NCBI RefSeq assembly: GCF_900101335.1
Contig: NZ_FNKA01000003.1
Coordinates: 248,001 to 312,000 of the forward strand
Direction: 5' to 3'
Length of the DNA: 64,000 nt
Origin: Quadrisphaera sp. DSM 44207
GTDB taxonomy: Bacteria; Actinomycetota; Actinomycetes; Actinomycetales; Quadrisphaeraceae
Positions within the stretch are counted from its first letter, which is position 1. Every line of letters begins with the position of its first letter. The notes below the pieces were generated by a model that saw only the letters and a list, made by a program, of their open reading frames with translations, made no database searches and was not told the DNA's origin. Position numbers and translations under genes: made by a program. Below, one piece after another: positions 28,403-36,840 of this stretch.

Positions 28403-30115
28403 GTGAGGGTCCGCTCCACCGTGCTGGTCGCCGTCCTGGCGCTCCTGGGGATGGTCGCGTCCACCCTGGCCGGAGCGGTGCCGGCGAGCGCCGCCCCCGC
28501 CGCGCCGAAGCTCGTGCCGACCTTCTCCTCGGTCGGCGTGTACTGGAGCCCGGAGGGCGGGAAGCAGGGCGTCGCCGCGCAGGTGCGGTACCGGCCGGTC
28601 GGGTCGAGCTCGTGGCGGCGCGGCGCGGACCTGTGGTTCGACGGGCGGGCGCTGGGCGGGCGACCGGCCGAGTACCGCGGCAGCATCGTCGGCCTGGACG
28701 ACGGGACCACCTACGAGGTCGAGCTGGCGCTGGGCGGGACGTCGACCACGACCACGCAGCGGGTGAGGACCTGGTCGGACCGGTTCCCCGTCGGCCAGGT
28801 CGTGGAGCTGCCGGCCACGTCGACCGCGCCCGTGACGATCCGGCGCACCGGCTCGCCCGACGGCTACGTCCTGGTCACCGGCCCCGGCGGCGGGCCCGCG
28901 ACCATCGACGTGCGCCAGGACTCCGCCTACGGGCTGCTGCTGACGAAGTCCGCCTACGTCATCGTGCGGGGCGTGACGGTCAAGGGCCGCACCCACCACG
29001 GCATCCAGCTGGGCACCGGCAGGGACGACGACGTCCACGACGTCGTCCTGGAGGACAACACCATCACCGGCTGGGGCCTGCCGGACGCCAGCGGCTTCGG
29101 CACCCCGATGGACTCGGCGATCTACTCCGACAGCGAGAAGCTGACCCGGCTCGTCGTGCAGGGCAACCGCATGACCAGCCCGCGGACCACCTCCAACAGC
29201 TGGAGCCAGACCCACAACGGCAGCAAGCACCCCGCCGGCCCGCAGGGCATCTCGCTGCGGCGCAGCGCCGGCAACAACGTGATCCGCTACAACGACGTCG
29301 TCGGGGACGCCACCCACCACTTCAACGACGGCATGGGCGCGACGGCCAACTTCAGCCACCGGGGCTTCCCCGGCCAGGACAGCGACATCCACGGCAACTA
29401 CGTCGCCTACGCCTGGGACGACGGCATCGAGGCCGAGGGCAGCGGCATGAACGTGCGCGTGCACGGCAACTACCTCACCGAGGTGTACCACGCCTTCGGC
29501 CTGGCGCCGGTCTCCCTCGGCCCGCTGTACGCCTACCGCAACGTGCAGGACGTCGCCCGCAGCGACGCCACGGCCACCTACGGACAGGCGATGTTCAAGA
29601 TGGGCGGCAACACCTCGGGCTCGACCTTCTACGGCGACGGCCGGGTCCTGCTGTTCCACAACACGGCCCTCAAGCCCCTGGCGGGACCGCAGAACCGCAA
29701 GGCGGTCGAGGCCGGGGACGGGCGGGTGCTGCGCAACGCCCTCTCCCGCAACAACATCTGGCGCACCGGGGCCCCCTCGAGCACCAACAGCATCTCGGAC
29801 GACGGCAGGTCCACCACGAACGACTTCGACCGGGACCTGTACAACGGCCTGGTCAAGGCCGCTCCGGGAGCGGAGGCGAACGGCGTCCGCGCCGAGCCCG
29901 TCCACGTCGCCGGCTGGGGCATGGACCCGGTGACGCGCGCCGGCCTGTTCTCCCTGGCCGCCGGCTCGTCGGGCGTGGACCGCGGCGTCCCGCTGCCGGG
30001 CTTCAACGACGGCTGGAGCGGCAGCGCCCCCGACGCGGGAGCCCAGGAGGTCGGCTCTCGGCCCGTCGTCTACGGCGCCCGGGGCTTCACCACGCCGAGC
30101 GCCCCGCGCGGCTGA
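28403..30115 (+). CDS. Secreted right-handed beta-helix protein with fibronectin-III-like N-terminus
   Basis: 570 residues. A Sec signal peptide (VRVRSTVLVAVLALLGMVAS ... PASAAPA) is followed by an FN3-like domain (about 35-115, ending GTTYEVELALGG) and a long parallel beta-helix (about 140-480) with repeats such as YVIVRGVTVKGRTHHGIQLG and VVLEDNTITGWGL. This resembles pectate-lyase-like depolymerases; conserved Lys/Arg or Asp sites could not be assigned. GTG at 28403 is chosen for GGAGG 6 bases upstream. It is followed, after a strong hairpin region, by the CDP-ribitol gene. A role in trimming or remodelling the surface polymer is inference. Confidence 0.82.
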   Translation: MRVRSTVLVAVLALLGMVASTLAGAVPASAAPAAPKLVPTFSSVGVYWSPEGGKQGVAAQVRYRPVGSSSWRRGADLWFDGRALGGRPAEYRGSIVGLDDGTTYEVELALGGTSTTTTQRVRTWSDRFPVGQVVELPATSTAPVTIRRTGSPDGYVLVTGPGGGPATIDVRQDSAYGLLLTKSAYVIVRGVTVKGRTHHGIQLGTGRDDDVHDVVLEDNTITGWGLPDASGFGTPMDSAIYSDSEKLTRLVVQGNRMTSPRTTSNSWSQTHNGSKHPAGPQGISLRRSAGNNVIRYNDVVGDATHHFNDGMGATANFSHRGFPGQDSDIHGNYVAYAWDDGIEAEGSGMNVRVHGNYLTEVYHAFGLAPVSLGPLYAYRNVQDVARSDATATYGQAMFKMGGNTSGSTFYGDGRVLLFHNTALKPLAGPQNRKAVEAGDGRVLRNALSRNNIWRTGAPSSTNSISDDGRSTTNDFDRDLYNGLVKAAPGAEANGVRAEPVHVAGWGMDPVTRAGLFSLAAGSSGVDRGVPLPGFNDGWSGSAPDAGAQEVGSRPVVYGARGFTTPSAPRG

Positions 30116-30186
30116 GCGAGCGCGGGGCGCTGGGCCGGGCGGGTGCCCCCCGCCACCGCGGTGGCGAGGTGCCACCCGCCCGGCCC
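30099..30186. terminator. Two strong hairpins after the beta-helix gene
   Basis: GCGCCCCGCG (30099-30108) pairs with 30121-30130 around the stop codon. Then GGGCCGGGCGGGTG (30132-30145) pairs with 30173-30186, a perfect 14-bp stem whose loop contains a second perfect palindrome, CGCCACCGCGGTGGCG (30151-30166). Together they should isolate the CDP-ribitol gene from upstream transcription. Confidence 0.65.
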
Positions 30187-30218
30187 ACTCCACGTCGTCG
30201 GTGCAGGTGGCGGTGCGG

Positions 30219-30224
30219 TTAACT
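30219..30224 (+). promoter_or_regulatory. Possible -10 box of the CDP-ribitol gene
   Basis: TTAACT lies 7 bases before the GTG at 30232, in one of the few AT-rich spots. It departs from TANNNT at the second base. The spacing would give a leaderless transcript, and no Shine-Dalgarno sequence is seen. Confidence 0.35.
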
Positions 30225-30231
30225 GGCGTTC

Positions 30232-31725
30232 GTGACGACTCGCCGCAACATCGCCGTGGTGCTCGCGGGGGGCACGGGCTCCCGCGTGGGGCTCGCCCTC
30301 CCCAAGCAGCTCATCAAGATCGCCGGTAAGCCGATCATCGAGCACACCATCGCGGCCCTCGGGGCCTCCCCGCACGTCGACGAGATCGTCGTGATGATGA
30401 CCCCGGGGTACCTGGACGCCGTCCGCGCGCTCGTGCGGGACGGCCGCCACCCCAAGGTCACCCGGATCCTCGAGGGGGCGGACACCCGCAACGGCACCAC
30501 GCGCCTGGCGCTCGACGCCGTGGGCGAGCAGGAGTGCAACCTCGTCTTCCACGACGCGGTGCGGCCCCTGGTCAGCCAGCGGATCATCGCGGACTGCGTC
30601 GCCGCCCTCGAGGAGTACGGCGCCGTCGACACCGCCATCCCCTCCGCCGACACCGTCGTGCGGGTCGACCGCGCCAGCGGGACGACGCTGGAGGAGGTGC
30701 TGCCGCGCCACCTGCTGCGCCGCGGGCAGACGCCGCAGGCCTTCCGCTCCGAGGTGATCCGGCGCGCCTACGACCTCGCCGCGCAGGACCCCCGCTTCGA
30801 GGCGACCGACGACTGCACCGTCGTCCTGCGCTACACGCCCGAGGTCCCCATCGCCGTGGTGCGAGGCGAGGACCGCAACATGAAGGTCACCGAGCCGATC
30901 GACGTCTACATCGCCGACAAGCTCTTCCAGCTCGAGAGCCACAGCGTCCCGGACGCCGGGACCGAGGCCGAGCAGCGCGCCGCCCTCGAGGGCAGGAGCG
31001 TCGTGGTCTTCGGCGGCTCCTACGGCATCGGCGCCGACATCGCCCGCCTGGCCGAGCAGCGCGGGGCCCGCGCGTGGCGCTTCAGCCGCTCCGAGACCGG
31101 CACGCACGTCGAGCGGCGCTCGGACATCGTCGCGGCCTGCGAGCGGGTCATCGAGGAGTCCGGGCGCATCGACCTCGTCGTCAACACCGCCGGCGTCCTG
31201 CCGCGCGCGGAGCTGGCCGAGACCAGCGAGGAGACGATCTACCTGGCCACCGACGTCAACTACCTGGCGCCGGTCAACATCGCCCAGGTCTGCTTCCCCC
31301 ACCTGCAGCGCACGGGCGGCTCGCTGCTGCTGTTCACCTCCAGCTCGTACACGCGCGGGCGCAGCGGGTACAGCCTGTACTCCTCCGCCAAGGCGGCCGT
31401 GGTCAACCTCACGCAGGCGCTGGGCGACGAGTGGGCGCCGGACGGCGTGCGGATCAACTGCCTGAACCCCGAGCGCACGCAGACCCCGATGCGCACCCGC
31501 GCGTTCGGGGCCGAGCCGGAGGGGACCCTGCTGTCCTCGGCCGCCGTGGCGGAGGCGGCGCTGAGGGTGCTGACGTCCGACATGACCGGCCACGTCGTGG
31601 ACGTGCGCCGCGAGGACGCGCTCGCCAGCCACCTGGCCGCCGCGTCGGCGGCCGACGCCGTGCACGAGGAGGAGCCGGGCGACGTGCTGCCGGAGGGCGT
31701 CAGCGCGACGGCGGCGTCCTCCTGA
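30232..31725 (+). CDS. Bifunctional cytidylyltransferase / SDR reductase, probable CDP-ribitol synthase
   Basis: 497 residues in two enzyme domains. Residues 1-235 are an IspD-like cytidylyltransferase (VVLAGGTGSRVGLALPKQLI, then FHDAVRPLV and the Asp/Lys-rich MKVTEPID). Residues about 248-460 are a short-chain reductase: dinucleotide loop GGSYGIG, NTAG, and the catalytic Tyr383-x3-Lys387 (YSSAK). This layout is that of Haemophilus Acs1/Bcs1, which reduces ribulose-5-phosphate and activates the product to CDP-ribitol for capsule. I infer the same here, giving the donor for the TagF-like transferases. A role in isoprenoid synthesis is unlikely because of the fusion and context. Confidence 0.88.
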   Translation: MTTRRNIAVVLAGGTGSRVGLALPKQLIKIAGKPIIEHTIAALGASPHVDEIVVMMTPGYLDAVRALVRDGRHPKVTRILEGADTRNGTTRLALDAVGEQECNLVFHDAVRPLVSQRIIADCVAALEEYGAVDTAIPSADTVVRVDRASGTTLEEVLPRHLLRRGQTPQAFRSEVIRRAYDLAAQDPRFEATDDCTVVLRYTPEVPIAVVRGEDRNMKVTEPIDVYIADKLFQLESHSVPDAGTEAEQRAALEGRSVVVFGGSYGIGADIARLAEQRGARAWRFSRSETGTHVERRSDIVAACERVIEESGRIDLVVNTAGVLPRAELAETSEETIYLATDVNYLAPVNIAQVCFPHLQRTGGSLLLFTSSSYTRGRSGYSLYSSAKAAVVNLTQALGDEWAPDGVRINCLNPERTQTPMRTRAFGAEPEGTLLSSAAVAEAALRVLTSDMTGHVVDVRREDALASHLAAASAADAVHEEEPGDVLPEGVSATAASS

Positions 31726-31744
31726 CCACCGGCTGACGCGCCGC

Positions 31745-33334
31745 TCAGCCGCCTGCCGGGCCGCTGGTCGCGGTGCCCCTCGAGCGCCGTCCGCGGACGG
31801 CGCCGAGGACCTCGGCCGCCTGGCGCAGCGCACCGCGGTCGACCAGGGCGAGGACGCCGACGTAGGCGACGCCCGCCGCGCCGACCTGCGCCAGCAGCTC
31901 CTCCCACGGCGCGAGGTGGCCACCGGCCCAGACCCGCACGGCCAGGCCGGCGGCGGCGAGCGCGCCGGTGGCGAGCCAGACGCCGCTCATCGCCCGGGCG
32001 AGGTCGGACCACCCCAGCGCCGCCTCCTTCAGGCACGGTCGCAGCGACACCAGGACCTCGAGGTAGAACTTCGCCGCCAGCGCCACGGCGACCCCGACGG
32101 CGCCCCAGGGCAGCCCGGCGCCGATGGCGACCAGGCTCATGGCCGTGGTGACGAGGCTGAGGCGGAAGAGGGTGTCGGACTTGCCGACGGCGCGCAGGAA
32201 GCCGGAGACGGTCGTCGTGAGCGTCTGGGGCAGGGCGGCGACCGCCAGCAGCTGCAGCACGGGGACCATGCCCAGCCACCGCGGGCCGAAGAGCACCTCG
32301 ATCATGGCCGGTGCCGCGACGGCCATGCCGATCGCGATGGGCGCCGTCACCACGTTCGCGGTGGACAGGGCGCGCAGCCACGCGCGTCCGAGGCGGGGGC
32401 GGTCGTCGCGCAACCGGGTCAGCGCCGGGAAGAGGACGCGGCCCATCATGGTGTTCATCTGCGAGACCGGCAGCTTCATCAGCGCGTAGGCCCGGTTGTA
32501 GTTGCCCAGCTCGGCGAGCGGCACGAACTTGCCCAGCAGCAGGTTGTCCGCGTTGCGGGACCAGAAGTTGAGGAACTGGGAGCCGGTGATGCCGCGCGAC
32601 ATCGTCCAGAACTGGCGGACGCTGGCCCGGTCGGGCAGGGCCCGCGGCCGCCACCGGACCACCGCCCACTTGATCGACGAGTCGGTCACCTGGTGCACCA
32701 GGGGACCGATGACGAGGCTGTAGGCACCGGCCCCGAGGACGGCGGCGACGATCGTGGTGGCCGTGCCGAGCACCAGGGAGACCACCTCGACCACCGCCAG
32801 CTGCTTGAAGCGCAGCGTGCGCTCCAGGAGCGAGTTCGGCACGAGGCTGATGTTGATGGTGAACAGCAGGCTGGCGAGGCACAGCAGCGGCACGAGCTGG
32901 GGGATGTCGTAGAAGCGGGAGAGCGGCACCGACAGGGCCGCGACGACGCCCGTGAGGACGACCCCGACGACGCCGTTGATCCAGAAGGCCGTCGAGAGCA
33001 TCTTCTCGGTGACGCGGCGGGAGTGGATGATCGTGGTGCCCAGGCCGAGGCTGGTGAGGATGTTCGCGAAGGCGATGACCGGGAAGACGATCGCCGTCAC
33101 CCCGTAGTCGCTCGGCACGAGCAGCCTGGCCGTGACCACCGTGCCGACGAACTGCAGGACCTGCGAGCCGACCTTGGTGCCCACGGCCCACACCGCACCC
33201 GACCGGGCGCCCGCGCCGATGCTCTGCCCCTGCACCTGCAGCCGGCGCAGGACGGGGTGCTGCTGGGCGAGGTCGTCCTCGGCGAGCGTGGTCCCCGGAA
33301 CCCCGCCGCCGAGGTCGGTGGACGGCTGCGTCAT
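31745..33334 (-). CDS. Polysaccharide flippase (Wzx/MATE-like, oligosaccharidyl-lipid transporter)
   Basis: Integral membrane protein of 529 residues with about 12 to 14 hydrophobic helices beginning near residue 45 (GAVWAVGTKVGSQVLQFVGT). The pattern LLVPSDYGVTAIV, SRNADNLLLGKFVPLAELGNY and the helix arrangement are typical of the polysaccharide synthase/Wzx family, which turns lipid-linked repeat units to the outer face. The N-terminal 40 residues are polar. The ATG overlaps the stop of the upstream fused TagF gene (ATGA), so flippase and transferase are co-translated. It is the only flippase in the window. Confidence 0.9.
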   Translation of the reverse strand: MTQPSTDLGGGVPGTTLAEDDLAQQHPVLRRLQVQGQSIGAGARSGAVWAVGTKVGSQVLQFVGTVVTARLLVPSDYGVTAIVFPVIAFANILTSLGLGTTIIHSRRVTEKMLSTAFWINGVVGVVLTGVVAALSVPLSRFYDIPQLVPLLCLASLLFTINISLVPNSLLERTLRFKQLAVVEVVSLVLGTATTIVAAVLGAGAYSLVIGPLVHQVTDSSIKWAVVRWRPRALPDRASVRQFWTMSRGITGSQFLNFWSRNADNLLLGKFVPLAELGNYNRAYALMKLPVSQMNTMMGRVLFPALTRLRDDRPRLGRAWLRALSTANVVTAPIAIGMAVAAPAMIEVLFGPRWLGMVPVLQLLAVAALPQTLTTTVSGFLRAVGKSDTLFRLSLVTTAMSLVAIGAGLPWGAVGVAVALAAKFYLEVLVSLRPCLKEAALGWSDLARAMSGVWLATGALAAAGLAVRVWAGGHLAPWEELLAQVGAAGVAYVGVLALVDRGALRQAAEVLGAVRGRRSRGTATSGPAGG

Positions 33335-35202
33335 GCCGCTCGCCCGGGCGGCGGGACGACCGCGGCGCGCGGATCAGCCCGAGGAGCGGCCTGCGGACGG
33401 CGGGCGAGCGTGCTGCCCAGCGCGTCGATGGCGGCGGAGAACACCCCGACCGGGTCCTCCGCGGGCGGCCCGATCAGGTGGACCCGCAGCGCCTCGCGCG
33501 CCGGGCGCATGCTGTCGGCGCCGCGCGCGTCCGCGAGCGCGGCCTCCAGCCCCTCGCCGCCGCGGCCCACGAGCTGGGCGCCCGCGGAGGAGGGGTACCG
33601 GTCGCGGAAGGCGGCGTCGTCCAGGTCGGAGCCGTTGACGACCAGGTACGGCTTGCCGGAGGCGAGGAAGTCGGTGATCACCGAGGTGATGTCCGTGACG
33701 AGGACGTCGGCCGCGTTGAGCGCGGTGTAGACGTCCGTCGCCGGCGCCTCCACCACGGCGTGCGGAGCACCCGCCCGGGCCAGGGCGGCCCGGATCCTCT
33801 GCGACTCGCGGGCCACCCGGGGGTCGCGGGAGCCGGTGTTCGGATGGGGGCGGTAGAGCACCCGGACGTCCCCGAGGGCGAGCAGCCGCTCGACGACGGC
33901 GAGCCCGGAGTGCAGCAGGGAGCACTCGGCGGGGTCCCCGGACCCCCCCTCCCACGTCGGGGCGTACAGGACCGTGACCGGCGCGCCGGTCCGCGCAGCG
34001 GTCCTGCGCTGGACGCGGCGCACCTGGGGGCGGCCGACGACCCGCACCGCGTCGGCGCGGACGCCGACGTCCGCGCGCAGCAGGCGGGCGCGGGCGCCCT
34101 CGCCGGCGACCCACACCTCGTCGTACGCCTTCATCACCGGGTTCGTGCTGGAGCTCTTGTCGCTGTCCCCGTGGCCGATGAAGGCGCTGCGCAGCCCCGG
34201 GTCGCGCAGCAGCCGCACGTTGTCGGCGGAGTTGGAGACGTACAGCGCCACGCGGGTGTCCGGCAGGGCGAGCGCGCGCACGTCGCGGTGGCCGGGCAGG
34301 CAGACCACCGGGGTCCTCGCCGGTGGCAGGGCGTCGAACAGACCGGGGTCGCGCACCACCACGAGGGCCGGCCGGTCGAGGTCGTCCAGCACGTCCAGCC
34401 AGGGCGTGACCCAGTGCGCGTCCCGGGGGCCGCCGTCGGCGGCGTAGAGGACGACGTCGGGCCGGTGGCGCACCACGGCCTCGTGCACCGCGGTGAACAG
34501 CCGCGCGCCGCGCGGGCGCCGCACGAGCGCCAGCACGTCGACCCCGCCGCGCGCGACGACGGCGGCGGCGGCGAGCGCCATGAGCACCGCCGCGGGCGCG
34601 AGGAGGACGTGCGAACCGGTCGCCAGGGCCCACACCAGCGCGATCCCCGGCAGGGCGGAGGCGGCGACGAGCAGCTCCTGCCCCTGGTCGGCCAGCAGGG
34701 GCGACAGGCGGGTGCGCAGCACCGGGGCACCCGCGATCCCGCGGACCTGGGCGCGGGGGACGGCGAGCCGCTCGACGGCGTGGCCCTGCGCGGCGTGAGC
34801 CATCCGGAGCAGCTGGTAGACGGCCACGGCCACCACGACCGCAGCGCGCGTCGCGGCGCTCAGCTGGTCGAGCTGCACCACGAAGACGAGGAGCAGGGCC
34901 TGCTCGAGCGCGATCCGCGCGTCCAGGGCGCCGAGGACGGCGCCGATCTGGCGGGGCAGCGCGGCCGTCAGGAGGCGGAGCAGGAGCAGCTCGGCGACGG
35001 CGAGCCCGAGGCTGGCCACGGCGACCAGCGGGAGCCAGCGGCCCACGGCGCCGACGAGCAGCGCGACCAGCAGGAGCAGCAGACCCGCCGCGACCGGGGC
35101 ACCGGTGCGCACGGCGCGGCCGCGTGCCGCACCGCGGGCCGCTCCGGTGCCTCGGGAGCGGCCGCCGTGCGCCACCGACCGCACGCGCCCCTCGAGCGCC
35201 AT
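33331..35202 (-). CDS. Membrane protein with C-terminal TagF-like transferase domain, fourth copy
   Basis: 623 residues. The N-terminal third has six or so membrane helices (VAAGLLLLLVALLVGAVGRW, LLLVFVVQL, VLLAPAAVLMALAAAAVVA); the rest is a CDP-glycerol glycerophosphotransferase-type domain with AFIGHGDSDKSSS (conserved His), LYAPTWEGG, VLYRPHPNTG and VTDITSVITDFLASGKPY. Cytosolic family members lack such a membrane part, so this is an unusual fusion, perhaps tethering the transferase to the flippase encoded next. ATG at 35202 follows AGGAG by 7 bases; a minus-strand TACTGT at 35267-35272 may be its -10 box. Confidence 0.85.
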   Translation of the reverse strand: MALEGRVRSVAHGGRSRGTGAARGAARGRAVRTGAPVAAGLLLLLVALLVGAVGRWLPLVAVASLGLAVAELLLLRLLTAALPRQIGAVLGALDARIALEQALLLVFVVQLDQLSAATRAAVVVAVAVYQLLRMAHAAQGHAVERLAVPRAQVRGIAGAPVLRTRLSPLLADQGQELLVAASALPGIALVWALATGSHVLLAPAAVLMALAAAAVVARGGVDVLALVRRPRGARLFTAVHEAVVRHRPDVVLYAADGGPRDAHWVTPWLDVLDDLDRPALVVVRDPGLFDALPPARTPVVCLPGHRDVRALALPDTRVALYVSNSADNVRLLRDPGLRSAFIGHGDSDKSSSTNPVMKAYDEVWVAGEGARARLLRADVGVRADAVRVVGRPQVRRVQRRTAARTGAPVTVLYAPTWEGGSGDPAECSLLHSGLAVVERLLALGDVRVLYRPHPNTGSRDPRVARESQRIRAALARAGAPHAVVEAPATDVYTALNAADVLVTDITSVITDFLASGKPYLVVNGSDLDDAAFRDRYPSSAGAQLVGRGGEGLEAALADARGADSMRPAREALRVHLIGPPAEDPVGVFSAAIDALGSTLARRPQAAPRADPRAAVVPPPGRAA

Positions 35203-35387
35203 CCACCGACTCCTCTCGTCCTCCCCGCGCGAGCAGCGCTCTCGGGTGTGCAGGGCGGAGGACGGCACAGTAGGCGGTCCTGGCTCTCCGCGAGGCACCC
35301 GCGGTGCTGCCCGCCGCGCCCGGACACGGTACTGCACCCGTTCGGGGCACGGGCCTCCTGCGGACGCTCCCGAGGCGCTCCTGGCGC

Positions 35388-35413
35388 CCGCGGCCGGGCC
35401 CGGACGGCCGCGG
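35388..35413. terminator. Hairpin after the STTAP-repeat protein gene
   Basis: CCGCGGCCG (35388-35396) pairs with CGGCCGCGG (35405-35413), a 9-bp perfect stem with an 8-base loop, 22 bases beyond the stop of the minus-strand gene at 35435. Confidence 0.45.
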
Positions 35414-35434
35414 CGCCGGCGCCCTCAGCCGCCC

Positions 35435-36709
35435 TCAGCCGGAGGTGCCGCGCCGCCTCGCCCGGACCCGGTCGGCCGCCTCGAGGCGGACCACGGCGGC
35501 CGCCAGCAGCGTCAGGCCCGCGCCGAGCAGCACCCACTGGGCCAGCGAGCTGTGCTCCGGCGCGGGGACGACGGGCCGGAGCAGGTCCGTGCTGCCCGCG
35601 ACCGGTTCGGTGAGCGCCGTGGTCAGGGACCGGGGCGTCCCCGCGTTCGCGGACCCGGCCGCGACCGGCGTGGTGAGCTGCTCCACCGGGCCGGCTGCGA
35701 GCACGCCCCCGCCCCCCGCGGCGGTCGCGGGCTGGCTGAGCAGCTGCAGGAGCTCCGCACCCGCCGAGGCCCGGTCCGGGGAGGAGGACGGTGCCGCGGT
35801 GGCGCGCTGCAGCGACAGGAGGCGCTGCAGGGGAGTGGGGGCCGCGGTGCTCGACGCGGGGACCCCGGCGCCCGCGGACCCCGTCGCGGAGGTGCTCGGC
35901 GACGCCGCGGGCGGGCTGGACGCCCCGCCGCCGGCGGCGGACGGTCCGCTGCTGGTGGCCGAGGCCCCACCGGTCGAGGTCGACGATCCGCCGCTGCTGG
36001 TGGACGACCCACCGGTCGAGGTGGAGGTCCCGCTGCTGCTGGTGGACGACCCGCCGGTGGTCGACGGCGGTGCGGTGGTCGACGGTGCGGTGGTCGACGG
36101 TGCGGTGGTCGACGGTGCGGTGCTCGACGGCGCGGTGCTCGACGGCGGTGCGGTGGTCGGCGGTGCGGTGGTCGACGGTGCGGTGGTCGACGGTGCGGTG
36201 GTCGACGGTGCGGTGGTCGACGGTGCGGTGGTCGACGGCGGTGCGGTGGTCGACGGCGCGGTGGTCGACGGCGCGGTGGTCGACGGCGCGGTGGTCGCGG
36301 GTGCGGTCTTGGCCGGCGGAGCGGTGGTCGACGGCGGGGCGGTCGTCGCCGGAGCGGTGGTCGACGGCGTGTTCGCCGGTGCGGTCGTCGCCGGGGTGGT
36401 CACCGGCGCGGCCTCCTCCGCCGCCTCCTCCGCGACCTCCTCGGTCGCCTCCTCGCCGGCCGCCGGCGTGGTCTTCTCGGCGACCTTCTCCGCGGCCTCG
36501 TCCGCCTTCTCGCTCGCCTTCTCCGCGGCCTTCTGGCTCGCCTCGGTCGCCTGGTCGGCAGCCGGCGCCGCGGGGACCTGGTCCGCCGCGGCGGCCGGTG
36601 CGAGGAGCAGGGAGGCGCTGAGGACGCCCGACCCGACGACCGCGCGCTGCACTGCCCGCAGCGAGGCGTGGGGCGCGCGACGGGCGCTGGGTCCGATCGG
36701 GCTGGGCAT
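35435..36709 (-). CDS. Secreted wall-spanning protein with STTAP repeats and C-terminal membrane anchor
   Basis: 424 residues from ATG 36709 (GAGG six bases upstream; ATG 36775 is an alternative). Order: Sec signal peptide (VVGSGVLSASLLLAPAAAADQ), a charged Lys/Glu/Ala helix likely to be a coiled coil (about 45-95), about 20 STTAP-type repeats (about 110-215), a Ser/Gly/Thr-rich stretch, a more complex region (about 290-385), then a membrane helix (AQWVLLGAGLTLLAAAVV) and a basic tail. Pro/Thr repeats are typical of stalks that cross the wall and may be glycosylated. No enzyme domain is seen. It is divergent from the lyase-like gene at 36885. Confidence 0.75.
   Translation of the reverse strand: MPSPIGPSARRAPHASLRAVQRAVVGSGVLSASLLLAPAAAADQVPAAPAADQATEASQKAAEKASEKADEAAEKVAEKTTPAAGEEATEEVAEEAAEEAAPVTTPATTAPANTPSTTAPATTAPPSTTAPPAKTAPATTAPSTTAPSTTAPSTTAPPSTTAPSTTAPSTTAPSTTAPSTTAPPTTAPPSSTAPSSTAPSTTAPSTTAPSTTAPPSTTGGSSTSSSGTSTSTGGSSTSSGGSSTSTGGASATSSGPSAAGGGASSPPAASPSTSATGSAGAGVPASSTAAPTPLQRLLSLQRATAAPSSSPDRASAGAELLQLLSQPATAAGGGGVLAAGPVEQLTTPVAAGSANAGTPRSLTTALTEPVAGSTDLLRPVVPAPEHSSLAQWVLLGAGLTLLAAAVVRLEAADRVRARRRGTSG
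36053..36375 (-). repeat. 15-bp coding tandem repeat (STTAP)
   Basis: Units of GTCGACGGTGCGGTG (plus-strand reading) and close variants, some of 18 bp, occur about 20 times in a row. They encode the STTAP/PSTTAP repeats of the minus-strand protein; unit lengths are multiples of three, so copy-number change would alter stalk length without breaking the frame. Confidence 0.85.
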
Positions 36710-36840
36710 CTGGGTCCTCGTGTCGTCCTCGTCCCCCGTCCGGAGGAGCGCCGGTGGCGGTGGCGCGGGATTCATGGTGCATGCCCGAGAGCGGAAGCGG
36801 TAGTCGGGTGGCGCGGAGCGGAACCCCTGACGAGTTGGGG

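Noticed and set aside
30232-31725. Annotation as plain IspD of the isoprenoid route
   Set aside because: The C-terminal half is a complete short-chain reductase with Tyr-x3-Lys, the layout of CDP-ribitol synthases, and the context is polymer synthesis.
36053-36375. CRISPR-like regular repeat array
   Set aside because: Units are contiguous with no unique spacers and encode a protein repeat; no cas genes nearby.
35304-36803. Long plus-strand reading frame with VVDGAVVDGA repeats
   Set aside because: It is the antisense of the STTAP repeats; the minus strand has the signal peptide, ribosome site and membrane anchor.
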